Shown here: piece after piece, positions 1-5,572 of the stretch
Numbering within the stretch: position 1 is the first letter of the stretch
Layout of the letters: each line of letters opens with the position of its first letter
Origin: Tardiphaga sp.
GTDB lineage: Bacteria > Pseudomonadota > Alphaproteobacteria > Rhizobiales > Xanthobacteraceae
Length of the DNA: 6,262 nt
Direction: 5' to 3'
NCBI GenBank assembly: GCA_028290325.1
Contig: JAQGJY010000264.1
Location: forward strand, 1 to 6,262
Position numbers and translations under genes: made by a program
The notes under the pieces: model-generated
Seen by the model: only the letters and a program-made list of their open reading frames with translations
Database searches by the model: none
Told to the model about the DNA's origin: nothing

Positions 1-122
1 CGCAGCTCGTCAAAGGTTCGCTCGATCTGATCCGCGCCGATGGCGACAAGGTGATCGCCGGTTGCGGGTTTGTCGCGGATTATCTTGAACAGCATCAGGA
101 CTATGCCGATCTGATCGGCTGA
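1..122 (+). CDS. GNAT-family N-acetyltransferase, C-terminal fragment (5' end outside window)
   Basis: Only the last 39 codons are visible, in the frame starting at base 3 and ending with TGA at 120-122. The translated tail has a run of small and hydrophobic residues (LVKGSLDLIRADG), then a GCGFVADYLEQHQDYADL segment. As I recall the family, small YjdJ/COG2388-type Gcn5-related acetyltransferases end this way: acetyl-CoA-binding helix, short strand with Cys and Phe-Val, then a final helix with His-x-x-Tyr. Such proteins are about 90-110 residues, so roughly 60% of the gene lies upstream. Substrate and physiological role of this subfamily are not known to me. A strong hairpin directly after the stop suggests it is the last gene of its transcript. 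The family call rests on the C-terminus alone. Confidence 0.7.
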   Translation, partial: QLVKGSLDLIRADGDKVIAGCGFVADYLEQHQDYADLIG

Positions 123-130
123 GCCCAATA

Positions 131-156
131 AAAAGCCCGCATCACTGCGGGCTTTT
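131..156. terminator. Bidirectional intrinsic terminator between converging GNAT and DUF3597 genes
   Basis: An 11-bp perfect stem (AAAAGCCCGCA at 131-141, TGCGGGCTTTT at 146-156) encloses a TCAC loop. It has a G/C core with T's on the right and A's on the left, so it gives a U-rich tail when transcribed from either side. It starts 8 bases after the GNAT stop and ends 20 bases from the stop of the minus-strand DUF3597 gene, the position expected of a shared terminator. Confidence 0.9.
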
Positions 157-176
157 CGTCTCGTTTTCGAGATCGA

Positions 177-557
177 TCAGTGCTTCATGTCGTCCGGCAG
201 CTTGCCGCCATTGGCCGCCAGCTTGACGATGACCTGCTTGTGCAGCCAGATGTTCATCGTCGCTGAATCGTTGGTGTCGCCGGTGTAGTTCAGCTCCTTG
301 GCCAGCTCCTTCCGCGCGGTCAGGCTGGAATCGATGTCGAGCGCCTTCATCAGATCGACGATCGACGTGCGCCATTCGAGCTTCTCACCCTTCGCCTTCA
401 CGGCAGCATCGAGGATGGGAGCGACTTCGACGCTCGACGCTGGCGCGGCGCCGCTGCCTGCGGTCGTCGTGGTGCCTGGTGCGGGACCGGTGCCGGCTGG
501 CGCTGCATCCGCTTTCGTGCCGAAAATGGCGCCCATGATCTTTCCGAAAATGCTCAT
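177..557 (-). CDS. DUF3597 domain protein (126 aa), function unknown
   Basis: I recognise this as a DUF3597-family protein from its N-terminus MSIFGKIMGAIFG and the conserved block WRTSIVDLMKALDIDSS ... YTGDTNDSATMNIWLHKQV (residues about 62-109). Between them lies a low-complexity Ala/Pro/Thr/Gly linker (about residues 18-43), so the protein is a short amphipathic N-terminus, a flexible linker and a compact helical C-terminal domain. No transmembrane segment, classical signal peptide or catalytic motif is visible. I chose the ATG at 555-557 over the in-frame TTG at 570-572 because GAGGAG precedes that ATG by 7 bases and MSIFGKI is the usual family start. The gene stands alone, divergent from the DUF2189 gene, and ends at the shared terminator at 131-156. 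Its upstream region has an 11-bp direct repeat. The role is unknown; I do not assign one. Confidence 0.85.
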   Translation of the reverse strand: MSIFGKIMGAIFGTKADAAPAGTGPAPGTTTTAGSGAAPASSVEVAPILDAAVKAKGEKLEWRTSIVDLMKALDIDSSLTARKELAKELNYTGDTNDSATMNIWLHKQVIVKLAANGGKLPDDMKH

Positions 558-889
558 CGTGTCGCTCCTCAAAGGATGTGGAATCGGGATGTGGAATTGA
601 AGTCACGCTGGATTCATCAACCGGCCGCGCCGTCTCCGGTCGTGACGTGGAGTTTAATCGCGGCAGATGACAAAGCCAATGCATGAGCCACCACGTCGCA
701 GCGAGGGCGGCAAAATGAATCGCGATCGGGCTTGAACTAAAGTGAACGATGCGCGTTACTCACGGCTGTTCACAGGTCGCGGCATGCCGGCAACCTTGTC
801 ACCGACTCGTCTCCGCGATTGCGTGATCGTTCGCGAGAATCCTGCTCTGCATTTTCGCAGCGGCAGGACCATGTCGGGAGACATCCTCA
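558..889. other. Divergent intergenic region between DUF3597 (-) and DUF2189 (+) genes
   Basis: These 332 bases hold no convincing gene; frames crossing them have no family resemblance and mostly run on as shadows of the neighbours. Visible structure is an 11-bp direct repeat at 574-597, a 7-bp inverted repeat GACGTGG/CCACGTC (644-650 and 691-697, 40 bases apart), and an inverted repeat GTGAAC/GTTCAC (742-747 and 768-773). A weak promoter-like pair, TTGAAC (732-737) and GTTACT (755-760) with a 17-base spacer, could drive the DUF2189 gene but matches the consensus poorly. Promoters for both genes should lie here. Confidence 0.6.
574..597. repeat. 11-bp direct repeat, two copies, period 13
   Basis: GGATGTGGAAT occurs at 574-584 and again at 587-597, separated by CG. 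On the minus strand it is ATTCCACATCC twice, lying 17-40 bases upstream of the DUF3597 start and immediately before its Shine-Dalgarno sequence, so in the leader or promoter of that gene. It could be a regulator site or a simple local duplication; the sequence alone does not decide. Confidence 0.8.
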
Positions 890-1807
890 ATGGCTACGAT
901 CAATCGGGTTCAAACCTACGACAATGTCGGCGCAATGGCTGGGCGCGATCAGGCCCCGTCCATCAACAATGTCACGTTCGCCGATCTTCAGGATGCGCTG
1001 AGGCTGGGCTGGGAAGACTTCAAGGCGGTGCCCAGCCACGCCATCATGCTGGCGCTGATCTACCCGGTGCTGGGCCTTGCCGCCGCTCGGGTGGTGATGG
1101 GCTATTCGGTGCTGCCGCTGCTGTTCCCGATCGCGGCCGGCTTTGCGCTGGTCGGTCCTTTCGCGGCACTCGGCCTTTATGAACTCAGTCGCCGCCGCGA
1201 ACGTGGCGAGGCAGCCTCGGCCTGGCACGCGACGGACGTGCTGCGATCGCCCTCCTTCGCGGCCATGCTCGGCCTGGGCGTGGCGTTGATGGGCATCTTC
1301 GTCGTCTGGGTGTTCACCGCGCAATCGATTTACGTCGCATCGTTCGGCCACGAGCCCGCGGCTGAAATCCCCGGCTTCATCAATCGCGTTCTGACCACGC
1401 CGGAAGGCTGGCGGCTGATCTTGGTCGGTTGCGGCACCGGCTTCCTGTTTGCCGTCGTTGCGCTCTGCATCAGCATCGTCTCGTTTCCGATGATGCTGGA
1501 TCGCCACGCCAATGTCGTCGACGCGGTCACGACATCACTGCGCGCCGTTGCGCGTAACCCGATGTCGATGGCGGCGTGGGGCTTGATCGTCGCGGCCTTG
1601 TTGGTTTTAGGCTCGATCCCACTGTTTCTCGGCCTTGCGATCGTGATCCCGCTGCTCGGCCATTCGACGTGGCATCTCTATCGCAAGATGATCGAGCGCA
1701 ATCCGGATGCGCCGCCGGTGCGGTCGGCAAAGACAACCCGTCGCTCGGCGGCGGATTTTCCGGTGTCGCTGTTCGTTGGAAACAAAAAAGCCCCCGACAA
1801 CAGATAA
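890..1807 (+). CDS. DUF2189 (COG5473-type) integral membrane protein, 305 aa
   Basis: The protein matches the DUF2189 predicted integral membrane family as I remember it. A cytosolic-looking N-terminus contains the typical motif (F-x-D-L-x-D-A-L-R-x-G-x-x-D-F, residues 30-44), followed by hydrophobic segments around 50-69, 76-98, 124-147, 174-199 and 226-256, the last long enough for two spans. Between spans 2 and 3 is a basic RRRERGE loop with LYELSRR before it, and WHLYRKMIE closes the last span, both characteristic of the family. The C-terminal tail (270-305) is polar and basic. Length about 305 is slightly long for the family because of the tail. The ATG at 890 follows GGGAG (876-880) by 9 bases. 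It appears to be a single-gene unit ended by the hairpin at 1829-1865. The family has no established function to my knowledge; a transport or envelope role would be speculation. Confidence 0.85.
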   Translation: MATINRVQTYDNVGAMAGRDQAPSINNVTFADLQDALRLGWEDFKAVPSHAIMLALIYPVLGLAAARVVMGYSVLPLLFPIAAGFALVGPFAALGLYELSRRRERGEAASAWHATDVLRSPSFAAMLGLGVALMGIFVVWVFTAQSIYVASFGHEPAAEIPGFINRVLTTPEGWRLILVGCGTGFLFAVVALCISIVSFPMMLDRHANVVDAVTTSLRAVARNPMSMAAWGLIVAALLVLGSIPLFLGLAIVIPLLGHSTWHLYRKMIERNPDAPPVRSAKTTRRSAADFPVSLFVGNKKAPDNR

Positions 1808-1828
1808 GCGCGCCACGGATCCAGATCG

Positions 1829-1869
1829 CGAAGCCGCCCTTTCACAAGCGAATGCGGCGGCTTCGTTTT
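1829..1869 (+). terminator. Intrinsic terminator after DUF2189 gene
   Basis: A perfect 10-bp stem, CGAAGCCGCC (1829-1838) with GGCGGCTTCG (1856-1865), surrounds a 17-base loop and is followed by TTTT (1866-1869). It lies 21 bases after the DUF2189 stop and 64 bases before the next start. The loop is long and the T-tract short, so termination may be partial. Confidence 0.7.
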
Positions 1870-1933
1870 GCCGACCAGGAACGCGACGTGGCGCGATGTG
1901 TTGGAGTGCCGGGGCGTCTGCACAGGAGTCAAC

Positions 1934-2494
1934 ATGCAACTCAAAGGCAAAACGATTGCGATCCTCGCCACCAATGGTTTCGAGCAATCCGAACTCGAGG
2001 TGCCACGCGATCGGCTGAAAGCGGCCGGCGCGACCATCCATATCGTGTCGCCGGACGGCGGAGAAATCAAAGGATGGGACAAGAAGGATTGGGGTCGCGC
2101 GGTCAAAGTGGACAAGACTCTCGATCAGGTCTCAGCGGACGATTACGACGCCATCGTACTGCCCGGCGGCCAAATCAATCCGGATCTGTTGCGCGTCAAC
2201 AGGGCGGCGATCGATCTGATCAAAACCATCTTCGATCAGAAAAAGGTCGTTGCGGCGATTTGCCATGCGCCGTGGCTGCTGATCGAGGCGGGTATCATCA
2301 AGGATCGCAAAGTCACGTCGTACAACTCGATCAAGACCGATGTCATCAATGCCGGTGGCCGAAGGGAAGACTCGCCGGTCGTGGTCGAAAAAGGTCTCGT
2401 AACCTCGCGCAATCCGGGCGACCTTGAGGCGTTCTCGGCCAAGATCATCGAGGAAGTGAACGAAGGCAGGCACACGCAACGCAGTGCTGCCTGA
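1934..2494 (+). CDS. DJ-1/PfpI family protein (YhbO-like type 1 glutamine amidotransferase fold), 186 aa
   Basis: The sequence aligns by eye over its full length with the YhbO/PfpI branch of the DJ-1 superfamily: an N-terminal IAILATNGFEQSELEVP, then LPGGQINPDLLR, the nucleophile elbow AICHAPWLL with Cys110-His111, and VTSRNPGDLEAFS near the end. Cys110 would be the catalytic or redox-sensitive cysteine, and Glu20 aligns with DJ-1 Glu18, which tunes that cysteine. Family members have been reported as glyoxalase III or protein/nucleotide deglycases acting on methylglyoxal damage, and as stress chaperones or proteases; which applies here cannot be told. No signal peptide is seen, so it is cytoplasmic. 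The ATG at 1934 has AGGAG 5 bases upstream; a longer in-frame start at 1868 lies against the upstream terminator and adds no family sequence. It is probably monocistronic between two hairpins. Confidence 0.92.
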   Translation: MQLKGKTIAILATNGFEQSELEVPRDRLKAAGATIHIVSPDGGEIKGWDKKDWGRAVKVDKTLDQVSADDYDAIVLPGGQINPDLLRVNRAAIDLIKTIFDQKKVVAAICHAPWLLIEAGIIKDRKVTSYNSIKTDVINAGGRREDSPVVVEKGLVTSRNPGDLEAFSAKIIEEVNEGRHTQRSAA

Positions 2495-2512
2495 CCGACT
2501 GAGCGCACTGAA

Positions 2513-2535
2513 AGGGGCCGCCGTGAGCGGCCCCT
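2513..2535 (+). terminator. Hairpin terminator after the PfpI-family gene
   Basis: AGGGGCCGC (2513-2521) pairs perfectly with GCGGCCCCT (2527-2535) around a CGTGA loop, 18 bases after the stop. The stem is very GC-rich but is followed by ATTCAT rather than a T-run, so it may depend on the T-tract further down or on Rho. Confidence 0.7.
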
Positions 2536-2558
2536 ATTCATGGGCTGTGGGCCGGTCT

Positions 2559-2595
2559 GGCGAGATTTTATCGCACTGCAATCGCCTCTTTTTTT
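2559..2595 (+). terminator. Possible second, weak terminator with T7 tract
   Basis: GGCGA (2559-2563) can pair with TCGCC (2582-2586), and seven T's follow at 2589-2595. The stem is only 5 bp with an 18-base loop, so it is weak alone, but the T-tract is the longest in the window and sits just downstream of the terminator at 2513-2535. It could be a back-up terminator or the 3' end of a small transcript. Confidence 0.35.
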
Positions 2596-2696
2596 AAACG
2601 GTCATGAATTTTAGTTCACCTTCGATTTATTCAACCGTCGACGCATGGCTTAAAGTGCTCCGATTCGGATTTCGCGCCACGAACCGACTTCTTTGG

Positions 2697-2725
2697 TGAG
2701 CCGCCGCCGATTTTCGGCCGGCTCA
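2697..2725. other. Strong isolated stem-loop in intergenic DNA
   Basis: TGAGCCG (2697-2703) pairs with CGGCTCA (2719-2725), and, after a two-base CC bulge, GCCGA (2706-2710) pairs with TCGGC (2714-2718) around a TTT loop. That gives 12 pairs in 29 bases. It has no T-tract on either side, so it is not a standard terminator, and it is far from flanking genes (over 200 bases each way). It could be part of a small RNA or a repeat-type element. Confidence 0.6.
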
Positions 2726-2898
2726 AGATGCCGATAAGGCCGCAATTACACCAGCTTGGCGGAAAATGCGCGGAATGTTGGCGGGTTTTGTCTTGTAGAG
2801 GACACAAAGGCGAAAGGTTAATCATTTCTTGCCGGAGCCATGCTTTTAGAGCTTAGCTGCATCGCAACATTTGAACTGCTGCACTGCGAAGGATGGTC

Positions 2899-2904
2899 TA
2901 TATT
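2899..2904 (+). promoter_or_regulatory. Candidate -10 element for the DUF1127 gene
   Basis: TATATT is the best -10 match upstream of the DUF1127 gene and would give a leader of about 50 bases. The hexamer 17 bases upstream (CTGCTG) is a poor -35; a better TTGAAC at 2871-2876 is 22 bases away, too far. Two GCTGCA copies (2856-2861 and 2878-2883) exactly 22 bases apart lie just upstream, which would suit an activator-dependent promoter. Tentative. Confidence 0.35.
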
Positions 2905-2916
2905 CCCTGAGACGGC

Positions 2917-2942
2917 GCGGTTTGAACCAAACACTGAACCGC
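2917..2942 (+). promoter_or_regulatory. Inverted repeat in the DUF1127 leader, next to the ribosome binding site
   Basis: GCGGTT (2917-2922) is complementary to AACCGC (2937-2942), with two further G-T pairs inside. It lies between the candidate -10 and the AAGGAG Shine-Dalgarno sequence (2950-2955), ending 7 bases before it. It could stabilise the mRNA 5' end, expose the ribosome site or bind a regulator as DNA. Confidence 0.4.
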
Positions 2943-2961
2943 AAATTCTAAGGAGACTACC

Positions 2962-3114
2962 ATGCTGCTTTCTTTCATCCGCATGATCCAGGCGTTTCGC
3001 GACTATCAGCGCAACGTGAGCGAGCTGTCACAGCTCAGCGATCGCGAATTGGCCGATATCGGCCTCGATCGGTCGGACATCCCGCGTGTCGCTGCCGGTT
3101 CCTATAACGGCTGA
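2962..3114 (+). CDS. DUF1127 small protein, 50 aa
   Basis: This short frame begins with ATG at 2962 after a good AAGGAG (6 bases spacing) and ends with TGA at 3112-3114. The product starts MLLSFIRMIQAFRDYQR and carries the DUF1127 signature LSQLSDRELADIGLDRSDI at residues 22-40, which is diagnostic in alphaproteobacteria. The first half is a predicted amphipathic, basic helix; the second holds the conserved Asp-Ile-Gly-Leu turn. At 50 residues it is normal for the family. Members in Rhodobacter and Agrobacterium have been tied to RNA turnover, stress and phosphate or carbon metabolism, and at least one acts as an RNA-binding protein; whether this one does is unknown. It is transcribed alone, with a long structured upstream region and a hairpin downstream, an arrangement suggesting regulated expression. 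Confidence 0.93.
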   Translation: MLLSFIRMIQAFRDYQRNVSELSQLSDRELADIGLDRSDIPRVAAGSYNG

Positions 3115-3147
3115 TACGATCTGCCGACGTTGATCACGAATGGATAG

Positions 3148-3170
3148 CGCCCGCGACGCGCGGGCGTTGT
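3148..3170 (+). terminator. GC-rich hairpin terminator after the DUF1127 gene
   Basis: CGCCCGCG (3148-3155) pairs perfectly with CGCGGGCG (3159-3166) around an ACG loop, followed by TTGT. It lies 33 bases after the DUF1127 stop. The T-tract is poor, so it may also protect the 3' end of the mRNA. Confidence 0.65.
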
Positions 3171-3196
3171 CGTAGTCACAATGACGCTGTTGTGGA

Positions 3197-3214
3197 TTTC
3201 GCTTCGGAGCGAAA
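3197..3214 (+). promoter_or_regulatory. Leader hairpin just upstream of trmFO
   Basis: TTTCGCT (3197-3203) is perfectly complementary to AGCGAAA (3208-3214), with a TCGG loop. It ends 17 bases before the trmFO ATG. It may lie in the trmFO leader and affect translation or stability; a role as a DNA palindrome bound by a regulator is equally possible. No clear -35/-10 pair was found between the preceding terminator and this point. Confidence 0.4.
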
Positions 3215-3231
3215 CACGCTAGTGACGCGGC

Positions 3232-4668
3232 ATGACAGTCGCATCATCGAAGACCCCGCTCGTCCATATTGTCGGCGCCGGCCTTGCCGGGTCCGAGGCT
3301 GCGTGGCAAGTCGCCCACGCGGGCATCCCTGTCGTGCTGCACGAGATGCGGCCGCGCCGGATGACCGAGGCCCATCAGACCTCCGGTCTCGCAGAGCTCG
3401 TCTGCTCCAATTCGTTTCGTTCGGATGACGCCGCGAACAATGCGGTCGGCCTGCTCCACGCCGAGATGCGCAAGCTTGGCTCGCTCATCATGCGCTGCGC
3501 CGATGCGAATCAGGTCCCGGCCGGCGGCGCGCTGGCGGTCGATCGCAACGCGTTCTCGGACGCCGTCACGCAGGCGCTTGAGGCCCATCCGCTGATCGAT
3601 ATTTCGCGCGAGGAAGTGGACGGGCTGCCGCCCGCCGACTGGGACAACGTCATCGTCGCCACCGGACCGCTGACATCACCTGCCCTCGCCGACGGCATTC
3701 GCCAACTGACCGACGAGAACGCGCTGGCCTTCTTCGATGCGATCGCACCAATCGTGCATCGCGAGTCGATCGACATGTCGAAAGCGTGGTTTCAGTCGCG
3801 CTACGACAAGGTCGGTCCCGGCGGCACCGGCGCCGACTACATCAATTGCCCGATGGACAAGGCGCAATACGATGCGTTCATCGACGCGCTGCTCGGCGGA
3901 GAGAAAACCGACTTCAAGGAGTGGGAGACCAACACGCCCTATTTCGACGGCTGCCTGCCGATCGAAGTGATGGCCGAACGCGGGCGCGAGACGCTGCGCC
4001 ACGGACCGATGAAGCCGGTCGGCCTGACCAATCCGCACGATCCGACCGTCAAGGCGCACGCCATCGTTCAACTGCGTCAGGACAACAAGCTTGGCACGCT
4101 TTACAACATCGTCGGATTTCAGACGAAGCTAAAATACGGTTCCCAGCAAGCGACGCTGCGGATGATTCCCGGGCTCGAAAATGCCGAGTTCGCACGACTC
4201 GGCGGACTGCATCGCAACACCTTTCTGAATTCGCCGAAATTGCTCGATAGCCAGTTGCGACTGCGCGCGCAGCCGCGTTTGCGGTTCGCCGGCCAGATGA
4301 CCGGCTGCGAAGGCTATGTCGAATCCGCCAGCATCGGATTGATCGCCGGGCTATACGCGGCCGCCGATGCACGACGCGATACGCTGGCCGAACCGCCGGC
4401 GACAACGGCGCTCGGTTCGCTACTCGGCCACATCACCGGCGGCCATATCGAAACGATCGATGCGGGGCCGCGCTCGTTTCAACCGATGAACATCAACTTT
4501 GGATTGTTTCCGCCGCTCACGCAGAACCCGACGAAAAACGCCGACGGCGTTCGCTTGCGCGGCAACGAAAAAACCATCGCCAAGAAGCAGGTGATGAGCG
4601 CGCGCGCGCTGGCGGATATGGATCGCTGGATCGCGGAGAATTTGCGCCAGGCGTCGGTCGCGGCGTGA
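3232..4668 (+). CDS. trmFO: Methylenetetrahydrofolate--tRNA-(uracil-5-)-methyltransferase TrmFO, 478 aa
   Basis: TrmFO (EC 2.1.1.74) uses methylenetetrahydrofolate and reduced FAD to make 5-methyluridine at position 54 of the tRNA T-loop, in the cytoplasm. The N-terminal dinucleotide-binding motif VHIVGAGLAGSEAAWQ (residues 11-26) is followed by the family motif QTSGLAELVCSNSFRSD with Cys58, and NTPYFDGCLPIEVMAERG with Cys241; these correspond to Bacillus subtilis Cys53 and Cys226, both important for catalysis. FAGQMTGCEGYVESASIGL (352-370) and MNINFGLFPPL (419-429) are further family hallmarks. Length 478 is normal for alphaproteobacterial members and no frame break is seen. The start ATG fits the family N-terminus, but no good Shine-Dalgarno sequence precedes it. 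It is preceded by the DUF1127 terminator and converges with the next gene, so is likely monocistronic. Confidence 0.97.
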   Translation: MTVASSKTPLVHIVGAGLAGSEAAWQVAHAGIPVVLHEMRPRRMTEAHQTSGLAELVCSNSFRSDDAANNAVGLLHAEMRKLGSLIMRCADANQVPAGGALAVDRNAFSDAVTQALEAHPLIDISREEVDGLPPADWDNVIVATGPLTSPALADGIRQLTDENALAFFDAIAPIVHRESIDMSKAWFQSRYDKVGPGGTGADYINCPMDKAQYDAFIDALLGGEKTDFKEWETNTPYFDGCLPIEVMAERGRETLRHGPMKPVGLTNPHDPTVKAHAIVQLRQDNKLGTLYNIVGFQTKLKYGSQQATLRMIPGLENAEFARLGGLHRNTFLNSPKLLDSQLRLRAQPRLRFAGQMTGCEGYVESASIGLIAGLYAAADARRDTLAEPPATTALGSLLGHITGGHIETIDAGPRSFQPMNINFGLFPPLTQNPTKNADGVRLRGNEKTIAKKQVMSARALADMDRWIAENLRQASVAA

Positions 4669-4723
4669 GATGCGTGCTGGTTACGCTGCTCGCCGAGTAC
4701 GAGGGCGCGCTAGTTGCGGCGTT
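4669..4723. other. Short convergent intergenic gap (trmFO / squalene synthase-like gene)
   Basis: These 55 bases separate two converging stops. Unlike the other gene ends in this window, no stem of more than about 4-5 bp with a T-tract is visible in either direction, so termination here is Rho-dependent, weak, or lies inside the opposite gene. Transcripts may therefore overlap antisense. Confidence 0.5.
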
Positions 4724-5572
4724 TTACGAATAAACTTGCGCCTTGGATGCCCGCCATAGCGTCCACAGCACGCGCAACCGCGACGCGGGCTCATACGGCG
4801 CAAACGGATCACGATCCGGGCGGGCAAGTCTGATCAGATCATATTCGAGCAAGGCCAGTTGTAGAAACGCCGGCCGCGCCTCGCGCGGCACATCGGCCAA
4901 TAAATTCAGCGCCGCATCGCGATGCGTCCGCGCCTCGACCAGAACTTCGGCGCAGCTCGCGCTGATAGCCGGAGTCGCGTTGCCGGCGAACACCTGCTCG
5001 TCGCTCGCCCCATGCCGCGCCAGCATGTCTTCCGGCAGATACAACTGCCGGCGCGACGCATCGCGCCGCAGCCGCGCCACCGCGCGGACCAATCCTGTGG
5101 CGATTCCACTATGGCGCGCGGCATGCTCGACCTGCTCCGACGCCGGCGCCAATAGTCGCGCGGCGGTCGTGAACAACGTCGCAACCGTATCATCGAGATA
5201 GGTCTCCAGTGCCACGAGCGTCGGCATCGGATCGTTGTAGAGGTCGAACTTGCGCGCTTCGATCAGCCGCAGCAGCGGCCTCGTCGGCAAAGCATGCTCG
5301 CGGATCGCGGCCAGCAATTCAGCCGCGACGGGATGACCTTCGACGCCGCCATGGCCCTGGCCTTCAAGAAGATCGGTCCACCATTGCAAACGAATTTCGC
5401 CAGGCAGCGGCTGGCTCACCTGATCGGGAATCCGGGCAACGTCGAGATTGAAGGCATGCAGCGCCAGCAGCGCGCGACGCTTGTCGGGTGGCACGAACAG
5501 CGTCGAGGCGTAACGCGGGAAGTCACGCTCTCGCACCAACGTCGCGCAATGCAATGCATCGGCGTCACTCAT
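4724..5572 (-). CDS. Squalene/phytoene synthase-fold protein, NDUFAF6-like (putative complex I assembly factor), 282 aa
   Basis: The fold is that of squalene/phytoene synthases (COG1562): ERDFPRYASTLFVPPDKRRALLALHAFN (15-42), PGEIRLQWWTDLLEG (57-71), EARKFDLYNDPMPTL (105-119) and RRQLYLPEDML (174-184). It lacks the paired DxxxD aspartates that bind prenyl diphosphates: by ungapped comparison with remembered CrtM, the first Asp of each motif is Ala46 and Arg167, while Asp50 and Asp171 remain. This fits the non-enzymatic branch that includes human NDUFAF6, a complex I assembly factor, rather than carotenoid or hopanoid synthesis. Databases often label it phytoene synthase; I would not. I chose the ATG at 5570-5572 since only a TTG (5630-5632) lies further up in frame and MSDADALHCA is a plausible start. 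No Shine-Dalgarno sequence is visible. It is third in the secF operon and converges on trmFO with 55 bases between. Confidence 0.8.
   Translation of the reverse strand: MSDADALHCATLVRERDFPRYASTLFVPPDKRRALLALHAFNLDVARIPDQVSQPLPGEIRLQWWTDLLEGQGHGGVEGHPVAAELLAAIREHALPTRPLLRLIEARKFDLYNDPMPTLVALETYLDDTVATLFTTAARLLAPASEQVEHAARHSGIATGLVRAVARLRRDASRRQLYLPEDMLARHGASDEQVFAGNATPAISASCAEVLVEARTHRDAALNLLADVPREARPAFLQLALLEYDLIRLARPDRDPFAPYEPASRLRVLWTLWRASKAQVYS

Larger units (their letters stand above)
2495..2961. other. 467-base gene-poor region upstream of the DUF1127 gene
   Basis: No open frame here resembles a protein family; the only reading frame of note, 64 codons on the minus strand (2631-2825), shows no recognisable motif and poor coding character. 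The first part is AT-richer than the surroundings. The region holds a terminator (2513-2535), a weak hairpin with a seven-T tract (2559-2595), an isolated strong hairpin (2697-2725), and the putative promoter and leader of the DUF1127 gene (about 2856-2961). It is long for an intergenic region in this window and could host a small RNA. Confidence 0.6.

Noticed and set aside
742..773. GTGAAC/GTTCAC inverted repeat as an operator for the DUF2189 gene
   Set aside because: The arms are only 6 bp with a 20-base spacer, which is common by chance, and no known regulator pattern is recognised.
742..1182. 146-codon open frame on the plus strand overlapping the start of the DUF2189 gene
   Set aside because: It runs in a different frame over the DUF2189 gene, is rich in Arg, Gly and Ser as expected for a shadow of high-GC coding DNA, and has no recognisable domain.
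887..1507. 206-codon minus-strand frame antisense to the DUF2189 gene
   Set aside because: The product is rich in His, Arg, Asp and Gln, typical of the reverse complement of a high-GC gene, while the plus-strand frame encodes a clear membrane protein.
1868..1933. Upstream extension of the PfpI-family protein to an earlier in-frame start
   Set aside because: The added 22 residues have no family counterpart, and the start would lie against the terminator, whereas the ATG at 1934 has AGGAG at good spacing.
1576..2427. 283-codon plus-strand frame spanning the end of DUF2189 and most of the PfpI gene
   Set aside because: It crosses a terminator and two well-supported genes in another frame, with Arg/Gly/Ser-rich composition and no motif.
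2631..2825. 64-codon minus-strand frame in the intergenic region
   Set aside because: No ribosome binding site of quality, no motif and non-coding composition; it also covers the isolated hairpin.
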